From the IMG/VR virus record IMGVR_UViG_3300037225_000087, positions 1 to 25,207 of that record: a DNA stretch of 25,207 nt. One strand, given 5' to 3'. The notes under the pieces were generated by a model. That model saw only the letters and a program-made list of their open reading frames with translations, did not search any database and had not been told where the DNA came from. The stretch is from a virus. A program made the position numbers and the translations under genes. Of this stretch, positions 1-7,892 are shown one piece after another (within the stretch, counting starts at the first letter, position 1; each line of letters starts with the position of its first letter).

Positions 1-273
1 AACATGATACGGGAAATAAGTGTCTGTTAATGCCGTTAGTTTCGCCGTGGTAGCCTGCAAAAAACTGGTCAGCGTCAAATCCCCAGCGACGGAAAGGCTG
101 TCCGCATCCGTCTGCGCGAGGATTGAGTTGGCAAGACCAGCAGCATCGGAAACATGATACGGGAAATAAGTGTCTGTTAATGCCGTTAGTTTCGCCGTGG
201 TAGCCTGCAAAAAACTGGTCAGCGTCAAATCCCCAGCGACGGAAAGGCTGTCCGCATCCGTCTGCGCGAGGAT
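1..273. repeat. Tandem direct repeat, 150-bp unit, inside the fibre gene
   Basis: Bases 1-123 are identical to bases 151-273, giving a 150-bp period, exactly 50 codons. The copies diverge from base 124/274 onward. Further copies may continue past the left edge. Lack of even synonymous differences points to recent duplication or homogenisation of a fibre module. Confidence 0.95.
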
Positions 274-621
274 GGAATCCACCACACTATGCCCGTCCGC
301 TCCGAACATGGCGAGCGTGGCGGCGGTGCCGGAAAGGGCGGCGGAGATGGCGGCGGCGATATTATCACCAACACCATGCACCGATGTGTCCGTTAAATTA
401 ATATGTGTGGTTAAATTTTCTTGCACGATTTCCGCCAGGCCCGCGGCATCAAATATTTCCGTGTCGGTCGTTAGCGCGGTAGAAGCGTAAGACGCGCCGT
501 TTTTTATTCCGAGCCTGCCCGTGTTGGACTCAACGGCAATCTGGGCATCTAAAAGAGCGGCGGCATTGGCGGTATCGGTATCGGATATTTGTCGTATGTT
601 TTTAGGGTTGCGCGTTGTCAT
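1..621 (-). CDS. Tail fibre-like protein, 3' end cut off by the window
   Basis: The reading frame starts at ATG 621, behind AAGGA six bases upstream, and stays open for 207 codons to the left edge, so the C-terminus is missing. The start reads MTTRNPKNIRQISDTDTANA. Residues about 1-70 are followed by Ala/Thr/Ser/Leu-rich sequence with a 50-residue tandem repeat containing ILAQTDADSLSVAGDLTL and TDTYFPYHV. The phrase FPYHVSDAAGLANS occurs in many phage tail fibre or appendage proteins, often ahead of a C-terminal chaperone domain; this is a family impression. Its place after the baseplate genes fits a receptor-binding or fibre role. Any C-terminal peptidase S74-type chaperone would lie outside the window. 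Confidence 0.75.
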   Translation of the reverse strand, partial: MTTRNPKNIRQISDTDTANAAALLDAQIAVESNTGRLGIKNGASYASTALTTDTEIFDAAGLAEIVQENLTTHINLTDTSVHGVGDNIAAAISAALSGTAATLAMFGADGHSVVDSILAQTDADSLSVAGDLTLTSFLQATTAKLTALTDTYFPYHVSDAAGLANSILAQTDADSLSVAGDLTLTSFLQATTAKLTALTDTYFPYHV

Positions 622-630
622 GGGATTTCC

Positions 631-960
631 TTAATATTTATTTTGAATGGAATCATCAGACGAAACAGCTTCCACGATTTCTTGATATTGCGGCACGCTG
701 GAATCCGTCGAAACCGTGTTCTGCCAGTAGTAATCATCCCGCGCGCCGGCTTCGTTGTCGCCTTTGAATTGCTCAAGGATATTCTGATATACCATAGCAA
801 AATAATCAATGACCTGATCGGAAAAACCGACAATAGGCGTAATGACGCTTTGAATAGGCCCAGCGACAATCTGCGGCGGGTTAGGGTTGTCCGGGCCAAA
901 CTGTGTACGGAATTGTACAAGCAATCCCTGGTCTACCATATCAACGTAATTTATTGTCAT
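631..960 (-). CDS. Hypothetical 109-residue protein in the fibre/baseplate region
   Basis: I do not recognise this protein. It is acidic, with no membrane segment or signal peptide, and contains a proline-rich stretch (DNPNPPQIVAGP, residues about 24-35) followed by hydrophobic and helical sequence. It lies between a terminator and the fibre gene, ends nine bases before the fibre start, and was probably kept for tail fibre or baseplate assembly. The start ATG 960 has only a distant GAGG upstream, so initiation may be weak or coupled to the preceding transcript. A small adaptor or a fibre chaperone are possible guesses only. Confidence 0.7.
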   Translation of the reverse strand: MTINYVDMVDQGLLVQFRTQFGPDNPNPPQIVAGPIQSVITPIVGFSDQVIDYFAMVYQNILEQFKGDNEAGARDDYYWQNTVSTDSSVPQYQEIVEAVSSDDSIQNKY

Positions 961-988
961 AAGTAAACCACGACCCTCGTTAAAAATA

Positions 989-1011
989 CCGGGGCTGTTT
1001 TACAACCCCGG
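989..1011 (-). terminator. Rho-independent terminator, first of three adjacent hairpins
   Basis: CCGGGG at 989-994 pairs with CCCCGG at 1006-1011. TGT/ACA extends the stem past one mismatch. On the minus strand the stem is followed by TATTTTTAA. Two further hairpins lie just upstream in the transcript: 1015-1038 (GCCG..TGG with CCA.CGGC, two-base bulge) and 1040-1058 (CCCCTG with CAGGGG, loop of seven). Together they separate the baseplate genes from the last two genes. Confidence 0.7.
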
Positions 1012-1061
1012 CTTGCCGCGTGGAGGAAGCCCCACGGCGCCCCTGGCGGAGGCAGGGGATT

Positions 1062-1673
1062 CTAAGAAACATCCATCATATATTCACAAGCCAAATAGCA
1101 ATACCGGCCCGTTCCGGGCGTCCATACGGCAAAACTCGGCTTTGCTATAATAAGCCATTTTTCCGAACCCAGCGACGTTACAACGCCGCTTTCCGTATTA
1201 ATTTGAGAAGTGCCCACCATTAACTGAAAAGAGCCGGCGGTTAATACGTGACCCCTTAAAGGCAGGGCTCCGGCGGCGATTACAAATTTTATATCGTAAA
1301 TGGTTCCCACGATATCAAATTTGCAAACTAATTGCAGATGTGCGCGATTGCCGATAACGTAATACTGATATGTGTTGGAGCCTGCAGTTCCCACGTTTGC
1401 CAATGACCCCGTATTTCCAGCGTTGTCTGTATTTTTGTCCACGGTAATTTTTAAGCCGGAACCCGAGGCCCCGATCTGTCCATCGACCCGCGTCCATTGG
1501 CCGAATAAATACTGTATCCACTGGCTATTTTCGTTCTGGATTTCATTCAGCCATGTCGCGGGTAATGCCGCGGCCGGCTCAAAGCCGGTATTGGCAACCG
1601 AGGCAATCAGAGATGGATTAAGGGTATCGCCATTTGATAGGCGGGGCGGTATCTGTCCGGGCTGTACGGTCAT
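1062..1673 (-). CDS. Putative tail or fibre-associated structural protein
   Basis: A 203-residue protein of unrecognised family. The N-terminus is proline-rich (MTVQPGQIPPRL), then a helical stretch (TWLNEIQNENSQWIQYLFGQ, about 40-60). The rest is Gly/Thr/Val-rich sequence that looks like beta structure, ending CYLACEYMMDVS. That pattern suits a small fibre, tip or appendage protein. It follows the DUF2612-like baseplate gene by 12 bases, with AAAGGA eight bases before ATG 1673, and is followed by a strong terminator, so it probably ends the baseplate transcription unit. The role is inferred from position and composition. Confidence 0.75.
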   Translation of the reverse strand: MTVQPGQIPPRLSNGDTLNPSLIASVANTGFEPAAALPATWLNEIQNENSQWIQYLFGQWTRVDGQIGASGSGLKITVDKNTDNAGNTGSLANVGTAGSNTYQYYVIGNRAHLQLVCKFDIVGTIYDIKFVIAAGALPLRGHVLTAGSFQLMVGTSQINTESGVVTSLGSEKWLIIAKPSFAVWTPGTGRYCYLACEYMMDVS

Positions 1674-1685
1674 AATGTTTTTCCT

Positions 1686-2195
1686 TTATAATAAGTTGGC
1701 TTCAAGTAATCCATTGTCAAGACCGGCCGCGTCTGAATCGAACCTGAAAGGTAGCGTCGCATCGCCCTGAAATAAATTTAGTTTTCTTACCGCCGCGCAA
1801 AGGTTCTGCATGTACGTAAAAAGATTATCCGGCGGAGTTTCATTTAAATCAAACTCCATAAAAATATAGTAAGGATAGCCTTCCCAATATTTAATCGGCA
1901 CGGTCATGCCGAAGTCGCCTATCAAAATTCGCAATGCCGCTATAAGCTGTTCCGGCGTGCCGCCAGCCACGTTCATGGCGATAGTGCCATAAATCATATC
2001 ACGAAAATCGGCATCCCCCATTCCGGCGGGCCGGGAAGCGCCAACCTGCAAACCCACATTGTCAAGCGTTTTGCCGGTCGCTGCGGCCACGGATCGCAGA
2101 CTATAAACATCCTGCGCGGCGTTTTCAAGCGCCTGCATTTGATCGGCAAAAAAGCCGATTTCCTTACTTAAATTTGTCTGTGCGCCCATGGTCAT
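1686..2195 (-). CDS. Baseplate protein, DUF2612-like
   Basis: A 169-residue protein that follows baseplate J directly, the usual place of the T4 gp53/P2 gpI/DUF2612 type wedge component. Residues about 25-60 (DVYSLRSVAAATGKTLDNVG) followed by LQVGASRPAGMGDADFRDMI resemble DUF2612-type proteins, where the same segment describes a short helical region and a conserved G-R-P-G turn. The C-terminal half is beta-rich and contains PFRFDSDAAGLDNGLLEANL. Function is inferred as closing the wedge and anchoring fibres. The ATG at 2195 lies two bases after the stop of the J gene; a second ATG two codons later is an alternative. Confidence 0.7.
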   Translation of the reverse strand: MTMGAQTNLSKEIGFFADQMQALENAAQDVYSLRSVAAATGKTLDNVGLQVGASRPAGMGDADFRDMIYGTIAMNVAGGTPEQLIAALRILIGDFGMTVPIKYWEGYPYYIFMEFDLNETPPDNLFTYMQNLCAAVRKLNLFQGDATLPFRFDSDAAGLDNGLLEANLL

Positions 2196-2197
2196 AA

Positions 2198-3373
2198 TTA
2201 GCTTACCGTTATCGTTATGGTTCCGCCGGTCGCGGCTATTTGCAAGGCCGTAACCGTATAATCGGTTGCGTTGCCGTCAATTGTTAAAGTGTTAATTTTA
2301 ATCCCCGGAATAAGAGCGCACGCGCCGAGCATTCGATTGTATAAAACATTTTCGCCGATTGCCTGTGCGTTAAAAACGGAATCAATCGCCGTAGTCAAAG
2401 CCCCGGTAACATCTGCTGGCGGCGGTATCGGGCCGAAAAGAGAATAGTCCAAAACGACAGCCGGATGAACTGCTGTAACGTATGAAAAATATACGGTCTG
2501 TGTGGCCCCGGTTGAATCTGTTATATCAACCCACGCCGCGCCATCCAGGGGCGTAGCGCCCGCACGCTTTGACCAGATCGCGTTGGCAACGGCAACCGCC
2601 TCGGTTGTGGCCAAAAGTCCGGTTCCGGGATCCGCGCCCTGGACAATCACGCGCATGGTATACGCCGGCGTGCCGTTGGCATCCACGGTCGGCCCCAGGT
2701 TTTCGATCACCGAGCACGAGGTTATCTGCTGTACGCCCGCGATTACGGGCAGATTTAAAACGGCGGCCGTAATGGACTGGATTGTGCCGCTCCCTGCTAT
2801 TTGCAGGCTCTGCTGCCGCCGTATGCGGGCCTGGGCCAAAGTTTCAGCCACAGCGCCCAATGCCGTAGATACCCACGTAACCGCGCTCCAATTGGTCTGT
2901 CCATCGGTTATAACGAGCGTACCGGCATAAGGCACCGGACCGGCCACGGTGCAGGCAAATGAGCCGGTATACGCCCCTGCGCCCGGCGCCACAATCGCGG
3001 ACACCGCGGCATACTGGTTGCCGGCCGCGTCGGTTATTTTCGCGCCCTGCGGCACGCTTCCGGCCCCGGTAAACGTGCAGGAAACAGCCAAAACCGTGGC
3101 CGTCGCGGTTTTCATGGTAAGACCGACAAGGGCCATAACATTGGGCATACTACCCGCGTCGGTAAGATTTGGGAATTCCGAATTATAAACGAGTTGCAGG
3201 CCGCTCCACAACTGCGCTGCCATATTCGCGGGGACCACAATATTTTGTCCAATTACTGCCGTGGGATCAGTATTTGGAGTACCATAAAGGCCCACATAGT
3301 CCGCTTTAAAGGCGGCAACCAAATCCGAAAATGTCATTGGTACGAAGCCCGAAGTGTTATCAATGCCAGGCAT
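2198..3373 (-). CDS. Baseplate J-like wedge protein
   Basis: A 391-residue protein with the architecture of P2 gpJ/Mu gp47 baseplate proteins. The N-terminal helix has DLVAAFKADYVGLYG and PTAVIGQNIVVPANMAAQLW, then a beta-rich middle domain with SVPQGAKITDAAGNQYA, and a C-terminal segment with ALTTAIDSVFNAQAIGENVLYNRMLGA typical of the family. It forms the wedge that links hub to periphery and transmits the contraction signal. It starts at ATG 3373 with AAAGGA upstream, 11 bases after the gp25-like gene. Length is normal for the family. Confidence 0.88.
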   Translation of the reverse strand: MPGIDNTSGFVPMTFSDLVAAFKADYVGLYGTPNTDPTAVIGQNIVVPANMAAQLWSGLQLVYNSEFPNLTDAGSMPNVMALVGLTMKTATATVLAVSCTFTGAGSVPQGAKITDAAGNQYAAVSAIVAPGAGAYTGSFACTVAGPVPYAGTLVITDGQTNWSAVTWVSTALGAVAETLAQARIRRQQSLQIAGSGTIQSITAAVLNLPVIAGVQQITSCSVIENLGPTVDANGTPAYTMRVIVQGADPGTGLLATTEAVAVANAIWSKRAGATPLDGAAWVDITDSTGATQTVYFSYVTAVHPAVVLDYSLFGPIPPPADVTGALTTAIDSVFNAQAIGENVLYNRMLGACALIPGIKINTLTIDGNATDYTVTALQIAATGGTITITVS

Positions 3374-3384
3374 GATATTTTCCT

Positions 3385-3756
3385 TTATGGTGCTACCGGC
3401 ACGGTTTGGCTGCCAGTTGTTCCGTAAATTGTGTTTGCCGTAAATGTCACGGTTAAAGCCCTGTTTGATAGCGTTGACGTATAAGATGTAATCGAAACCA
3501 CGCCTGCAGTGCTTACAATCGTTGATTTTATTGCTGCGTCAACCAGATTTTTTACATTGCCCTTTGTTGCCAGAACAGAAACATCAATACAGCCTATCGT
3601 GTTATCGTAAAATAGTTCGCCCTTGATCGTAAGCAGGCGGCATTTGACAGCCTGAATTATTTGATCGGGATGTCCTGGCGTATCAGAAATAAGCACATGA
3701 TCGCCATTGACATATACAAGATCGTGAGAAATGGGATCAAGCATTAAGTCAACCAT
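3385..3756 (-). CDS. Baseplate wedge protein, gp25/DUF2634-like
   Basis: A 123-residue protein placed between spike and baseplate J, where T4 gp25 or Bacillus XkdS (DUF2634) homologues sit. It reads LDPISHDLVYVNGDHVLISD, then a helix with HPDQIIQAVKCRLLTIKGELFYDNTIG, the region that carries the conserved core helix and E-x-x-x-x-x-G motif of this family, then a beta-rich tail. It probably forms the core wedge bundle next to the sheath initiator. The start codon overlaps the preceding stop as TAATG, so translation is coupled. Confidence 0.8.
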   Translation of the reverse strand: MVDLMLDPISHDLVYVNGDHVLISDTPGHPDQIIQAVKCRLLTIKGELFYDNTIGCIDVSVLATKGNVKNLVDAAIKSTIVSTAGVVSITSYTSTLSNRALTVTFTANTIYGTTGSQTVPVAP

Positions 3757-4394
3757 TATTGCGCCTCGGTTTTCGATGTAAGTCCGTTATCTGCGATAAT
3801 CAATGCTTCAGTCATGGGTACCGCTGCGGCTGTCATCGGAGGGGACGGCGTTCCTGTTGCGGCCGTGGCATGCACATGGCCTAAAAACCAATTTTTTACA
3901 AATTTTTCAGTTGCCAATGTCTGCGCCGACGCTCCACCTAAAATTATCTTTCCCGTGCCGTTATTATAAATTGTAATGTCCCCGCTTCCCGCCGTCCCGA
4001 ATTGACTGCCGAAAAGCGGAATAAAAAAGGCGTTCCCCTGTGAAAAGTTTTGCTCTAAAAGCGTGTCCGCAACTTGGCCGGTCTGCAAAAACAGCCCCGG
4101 ACTCTTTTCGGCAAAAATGAGCAAGCCAATATCACCCTGAACAAGATCAAATTTTATTCCGCATGTCGCCGTACCCAGCACAAGCACGGGCACGGCAGGC
4201 AACATAGCAAGCGCCTGTTGTGTGCCGTCTGGCTGCGCGGCCCGGAGCAGTGGCAGAACGTCTGCCGTGGGAGAAGTACCGCCAGTATATGCCTGCACCA
4301 TACCGGGTTGGCAGGTGTGTATTTCTTCGGCAAACAGGCGCTTTACAAGCTCGCGCGCTGCGTATCCCACATCTTGGGTATTTATTTTATTCAT
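3756..4394 (-). CDS. Baseplate spike protein, Gp138 N-terminal-domain type
   Basis: A 212-residue spike-like protein. The N-terminal OB-fold-like region contains CQPGMVQAYTGGTSPTADVLPLL and VPVLVLGTATCGIKFDLVQGD, the pattern of the Gp138_N family (phi92 spike). It is followed by Gly/Thr-rich beta structure (about 130-165). Residues 173-175 form an H-V-H motif after a short helix, resembling metal-binding turns at the tips of phage spikes. It would form the trimeric membrane-piercing tip below the hub. ATG 4394 overlaps the hub stop by four bases. Confidence 0.82.
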   Translation of the reverse strand: MNKINTQDVGYAARELVKRLFAEEIHTCQPGMVQAYTGGTSPTADVLPLLRAAQPDGTQQALAMLPAVPVLVLGTATCGIKFDLVQGDIGLLIFAEKSPGLFLQTGQVADTLLEQNFSQGNAFFIPLFGSQFGTAGSGDITIYNNGTGKIILGGASAQTLATEKFVKNWFLGHVHATAATGTPSPPMTAAAVPMTEALIIADNGLTSKTEAQ

Positions 4395-5245
4395 ACGATT
4401 TCTTTACCCTTGAGCGTAGTTGTCCATTTTTCCCCGTGGCTGTCGCCCTCGTGGTGGACCTCTTTTACTTGCAATCTTGTTTTTTTAGTCACGTCCCGGC
4501 TGGTAAATTCAACCAAACTCCCAGGCTCTGCTTTGGACATGAGCCGCGCCTCAATTTCATATCCGCTGAATTCAGTCAGCGATGGCGCATAAGGATTTTC
4601 TTCGAGCTTGCGCGGGCTGCCGATAATCACGGATTGCAGAGGCCCGACGTTATCCACGCCCTCGGATTTAAATATTTTTATTGAACCGTTTTGAATCGAG
4701 CAATGCAGATCGTTTTCGTTGCACAGTTTTACAAGCCACGTCCAAGCCTTGCCGGTATGACTATAAGTTCCCTTTGTCGGCGTCGCGGGCAATATCGACG
4801 GGTCAAAGTTTATCGGCAGACCGATAGCGGCGATTGCGTGGTTTATAATCGTGTTAATCGGCTTACCCTTTTTAAACGCCACGCTGATTTTTGAACCATG
4901 AACGGCGGAATGGCCGTCCATTGCAATAATTTTAGTCTCTACTTCGTTTTTCGCAAGATCGTGCGTAACGCGGGTAATTTCCCCGGCAAAAATCAAAGAC
5001 GGTTCGCCCTGGTCACGATACCCGGCGAAAACATTTATCTGCTGCGGTTTCTTGGGAATGTACCGTATCTGATTTCGGCTTTCATCTTTCAGGTTATTTA
5101 TGGTAAGGGTCATGCTGTTCGTAACATCGAGCGCATTCTTATTTATTTCAAAGGCAATACGCAGGGGTGTGTTTACAACAAGGCCGTAGACGGAAGATTT
5201 CGTTCCGATTTCAACCCGCGCGATTCTGTCAAAAAAATATGGCAT
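4391..5245 (-). CDS. Baseplate hub protein (gp27/gpD-like)
   Basis: A 284-residue protein between the plug/Dit genes and the spike. The first half contains LRIAFEINKNALDVTNSMTL and TINNLKDESRNQIRYIPKK, then FAGYRDQGEPSLIFAGEI, characteristic of the beta-barrel of phage hub proteins (T4 gp27, P2 gpD, Mu gp44). The second half has TWLVKLCNENDLHCSIQNGS and IIGSPRKLEENPY, matching the family's second barrel. It forms the trimeric adaptor between tail tube and spike. RBS AAGG lies five bases before ATG 5245. The gap upstream holds a plus-strand HTH gene. Confidence 0.85.
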   Translation of the reverse strand: MPYFFDRIARVEIGTKSSVYGLVVNTPLRIAFEINKNALDVTNSMTLTINNLKDESRNQIRYIPKKPQQINVFAGYRDQGEPSLIFAGEITRVTHDLAKNEVETKIIAMDGHSAVHGSKISVAFKKGKPINTIINHAIAAIGLPINFDPSILPATPTKGTYSHTGKAWTWLVKLCNENDLHCSIQNGSIKIFKSEGVDNVGPLQSVIIGSPRKLEENPYAPSLTEFSGYEIEARLMSKAEPGSLVEFTSRDVTKKTRLQVKEVHHEGDSHGEKWTTTLKGKEIV

Positions 5246-5316
5246 ATTTACCTTGACAATGCCAGAGCGTTAATAGACTTGATAAACATTTTAAAGCGAA
5301 AGGAAGTTTTCATGGA

Positions 5317-5454
5317 ATGGCAAAACTTAAAGAATCTGATATTATTAAAATTAGAAATGATAGGCGCTTTCATAAAATTATAGCCAAAGACTATAAGGTG
5401 AATCGCGCCACGATAAGTTCTATAAAAGCGAGAAAAATATGGAAACATATTTAA
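5317..5454 (+). CDS. Small helix-turn-helix DNA-binding protein on the opposite strand
   Basis: A 45-residue basic protein. It begins MAKLKESDIIKIRNDRRFHK and ends with IAKDYKVNRATISSIK followed by ARKIWKHI. The pattern IR-x-D-x-R...IA-x-x-Y-x-V-x-x-x-TIS-x-IK...W-K-H-I is a compact HTH seen in small phage proteins and at the ends of some HNH homing enzymes. It lies tail-to-tail with the plug gene: both stop codons share TTAA at 5451-5454. AGGAAG at 5301-5306 precedes two ATGs (5312 and 5317); only the second opens the HTH frame. TTGACA at 5253-5258 has no convincing -10 partner. Its target is unknown; it may regulate nearby late genes or be a moron. Confidence 0.82.
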   Translation: MAKLKESDIIKIRNDRRFHKIIAKDYKVNRATISSIKARKIWKHI

Positions 5455-5786
5455 TTCCCTATTGGTTGATAGACCAACAAAACATTCCTACCAGAAATAA
5501 AATCGTTTCTCCCAGGTTCATTTACTGCAGTAATTGGATTTTGATCTAACAAAAAAAGTATACCCGGCGGCCTGCCGGTTATATTATACGGCGAAAGCAA
5601 ATCACAACCCATTGTCAGTTTTATGCCCGATATTAACGGATTATTATTGCTATCGTTAATCGACATACTATAAAATCCGCCCCTAATATTCCAGATAAAC
5701 CGTAAAAAATATTCGTTACCGTCCAGCGTAATGGATTCACTGAATTGCGCGTCGGCGGACATTGGTATTGATACGGCGTTGCTCAT
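5451..5786 (-). CDS. Baseplate plug-like protein (DUF6983-like)
   Basis: A 111-residue beta-rich protein with ESITLDGNEYFLRFIWNIRG and GFYSMSINDSNNNPLISGIK, then LTMGCDLLSPY. This sequence resembles phage baseplate plug proteins of the DUF6983 group, which sit between Dit-like and hub genes, as here. It probably closes the central channel of the tail until infection. The start codon overlaps the stop of the Dit-like gene as ATGA. Its 3' end overlaps the end of the plus-strand HTH gene. Confidence 0.75.
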   Translation of the reverse strand: MSNAVSIPMSADAQFSESITLDGNEYFLRFIWNIRGGFYSMSINDSNNNPLISGIKLTMGCDLLSPYNITGRPPGILFLLDQNPITAVNEPGRNDFISGRNVLLVYQPIGN

Positions 5787-6445
5787 TCTACTATCGGGAT
5801 TCCAGCCTTCGCAAAGGCCGCGTTTAATTCGGCTTTCGTTGCCGCTAAATTCTGTTCGTCTGTTAATGGCGTTGTCAGTTTTTTCCCTAAAGAATTTTCA
5901 TTCGTATACTGGTCGCTGCCGCCCGCCACGTTATAGGTAATCGTACCCATGCTCGTGGAAACCTTACGCACCTTTTTAAAGCTGATAGTGAATATCAGGG
6001 CATCGCCGGTTTCCTTTGTTGCCGGAATCGAAAGGCTCTCGCAGATCATGTCGGTATAAACGCGGTTGCGGGTGCCGATAATGTCAACCGTGATTGGATT
6101 AGGATACTGATTTAGGGCGTCCGGCGCATTGCGGCCGGCGGGAAAGCGGCCGACAATGTCAAGCAAAGCGTTAAACGCGCTTGCAACGTATTCACCGCTT
6201 TCGTTGTTTTTGTCCGTAGGCAAGTCCGGGGTATTGGTAACAACGCCCTCAATTTTTACCTCGTCCGGTTCCTGGTAAATATGGTCAGAAACATCGAGTC
6301 CGTTTTCAACCGGATACGAAGATATTTTGTTCCGGTATTCCTGGTTCTCGGATAGGCAGGTGTCAAGGGTTATCAGCGACAAATTGGCATTCGGCTGGTT
6401 TCTGCCCACCAGTATTTCCACCTTTTCTTTTGCGATTTGGTACAT
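5783..6445 (-). CDS. Dit-like distal tail / baseplate protein
   Basis: A 220-residue protein following the tape measure. The segments SYPVENGLDVSDHIYQEPDE and VKIEGVVTNTPDLP, then DALIFTISFKKVRKV at about 157-171, match the Dit-like N-terminal domain of myophage tail proteins. These form a ring at the end of the tail tube. The C-terminal 40 residues (DEQNLAATKAELNAAFAKAG) form an extra helical tail. The start codon follows the tape measure stop by one base with no clear RBS, which suggests translational coupling. Confidence 0.8.
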   Translation of the reverse strand: MYQIAKEKVEILVGRNQPNANLSLITLDTCLSENQEYRNKISSYPVENGLDVSDHIYQEPDEVKIEGVVTNTPDLPTDKNNESGEYVASAFNALLDIVGRFPAGRNAPDALNQYPNPITVDIIGTRNRVYTDMICESLSIPATKETGDALIFTISFKKVRKVSTSMGTITYNVAGGSDQYTNENSLGKKLTTPLTDEQNLAATKAELNAAFAKAGIPIVE

Positions 6446-6446
6446 T

Positions 6447-7892
6447 TTAAGGTGTTGCCGCCTGTAAAGACGTCACGATGTGCTGCAAGAGCGCCGTTTT
6501 ATGGTCGGTCAATATTTTCTTGTGCTGTTCGGTTGTGCCGGGCGGCAGCGTGACGTGGGAATAGTCGTTGATGGTAATGCTGGGGCCGCCAATTCTTTTG
6601 TTCACTGCGTAACTTTCCGCCGAAACCGGAGCATTTAATTTTTGCATGGCATTATAATTTTCCAGCACCTTGCCGCCCGCTACATTAGCATACATACCTT
6701 TTAGCCTTTCGACCTTGGCGGTGTCGCCGGATTTTTCAGCCTCCATTATTCCCGTATGCAAAGACTGTAGCCTTTTGGTCTTTGTAGCATTGGCCGCGGC
6801 GGCGGCATCAATTTTGTCCTCTTTGTTTTTTGCGCCGGACAAAAGCAGATAGGCCGCAAGCACGCCGGCGGTAAGTGGTAACAAAACCGCGGTAAGACCG
6901 GCCAGAGAGCTACCAAACGTCGCTACCGTCCCGCTTACGCCCGCCACACCGGAAAGTCCGCCGATAACATTTGATAAAATGGTAAAACTTTTTACAAGTC
7001 CGGCAGCGGCAAGTAGTCCTCCGCCGATACCTAAACTCGTTTTAAGCCACTGCGGCGCCATCTTTAATTCCAGCGTCCAGATTTTTAATTGGAGCCCGAT
7101 AATTTTAAACGCAGTGTTAAGGTGAAAGGTGCCGGCGATCATTTCCCCGAATGCGCTTGATAAATCGGAAAAATGGTCTTTGATATTTTCAAGGTTTTTG
7201 CCCATGGTGTCGCTTAATTTTTCCGCCATTCCCTGGTTAGATTCGTACATGGCATTAAAAATTTTGTCAAAAGTGCCCATGCCGATTCTGCCCATGCCGC
7301 CTTCGCGCCGTACCAGGCGCGGGTCAAGTCCAGCCTTGCGCAAATCGGCGTCACTGACCGCGCCCTGGAGCATCATGCGTTGTAACATGCGCCCGCGCAT
7401 AATAGGGTTTAAGCGTGCTTCCGCCCATTCAGTCATCAGCGCGCCTGCCTCTTGGCCCGTGCCCGCGGCAATATCGGAAAACATTTTAATGCGCGGGATA
7501 ATATCGTTGACCGGCACTTTTAATTTAAAAAGTTCCTTACCGTATTCCTGGATTTCAGCGCGGTTGAACTGCGTTTTTTCCACAACATCGTTGAGCTTCT
7601 GGAAATATGCAATCCCAACGGGCATGGAATGCAGCATGCCCCCCCAGGCGGCTTGCAGGCGCTCTTGGTTTATACGAGCGCGCACTGCGTTAAGAGAAAA
7701 CACTTCGAGCGGCAAAACCATTTTTTTAGCGAAACCGCCAAGAGCGTTTGTGAATGCCCCGGCCTTGCCGATCATGCCGTCTATGCGGGTATTTGCGCCC
7801 TTGACGGTATCATCGTATTTTTTTAGCCCTGTGAGATCGACATTAAAGCCGATCTTGTGGACCAATTCCCTTAAAATGCCCTCGTCTGCCAT
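6447..7892 (-). CDS. Tape measure protein
   Basis: A 481-residue, mostly helical protein placed directly after the tail assembly chaperones, the standard place. It has an N-terminal coiled region, then VPVNDIIPRIKMFSDIAAGT (about 126-145), a motif of the tape measure N-terminal domain, and a long hydrophobic Gly/Ala-rich segment at about 286-352 that would insert in a membrane during DNA ejection. The C-terminus is polar (ITINDYSHVTLPPGTTEQHK). It sets tail length and is expelled at infection. At 481 residues it is short for a myophage and implies a short tail. ATG 7892 overlaps the stop of the frameshifted chaperone (TAATG). Confidence 0.88.
   Translation of the reverse strand: MADEGILRELVHKIGFNVDLTGLKKYDDTVKGANTRIDGMIGKAGAFTNALGGFAKKMVLPLEVFSLNAVRARINQERLQAAWGGMLHSMPVGIAYFQKLNDVVEKTQFNRAEIQEYGKELFKLKVPVNDIIPRIKMFSDIAAGTGQEAGALMTEWAEARLNPIMRGRMLQRMMLQGAVSDADLRKAGLDPRLVRREGGMGRIGMGTFDKIFNAMYESNQGMAEKLSDTMGKNLENIKDHFSDLSSAFGEMIAGTFHLNTAFKIIGLQLKIWTLELKMAPQWLKTSLGIGGGLLAAAGLVKSFTILSNVIGGLSGVAGVSGTVATFGSSLAGLTAVLLPLTAGVLAAYLLLSGAKNKEDKIDAAAAANATKTKRLQSLHTGIMEAEKSGDTAKVERLKGMYANVAGGKVLENYNAMQKLNAPVSAESYAVNKRIGGPSITINDYSHVTLPPGTTEQHKKILTDHKTALLQHIVTSLQAATP

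Noticed and set aside
5253-5284. A promoter for the intact HTH gene from TTGACA at 5253
   Set aside because: No acceptable -10 box occurs 16-18 bases downstream; TTGATA at 5279 is 20 bases away. The HTH promoter is left unassigned.
4898-5383. A 161-codon plus-strand frame across the hub gene start
   Set aside because: It runs opposite the hub gene and continues into the short frame from ATG 5312 (23 codons), which overlaps the HTH gene in another frame. The HTH frame is the one with a recognisable motif.
5248-5448. A 66-codon minus-strand frame in the gap between plug and hub genes
   Set aside because: It is the reverse complement of the small HTH gene; it lacks an RBS and similarity, while the HTH protein has a full family motif.
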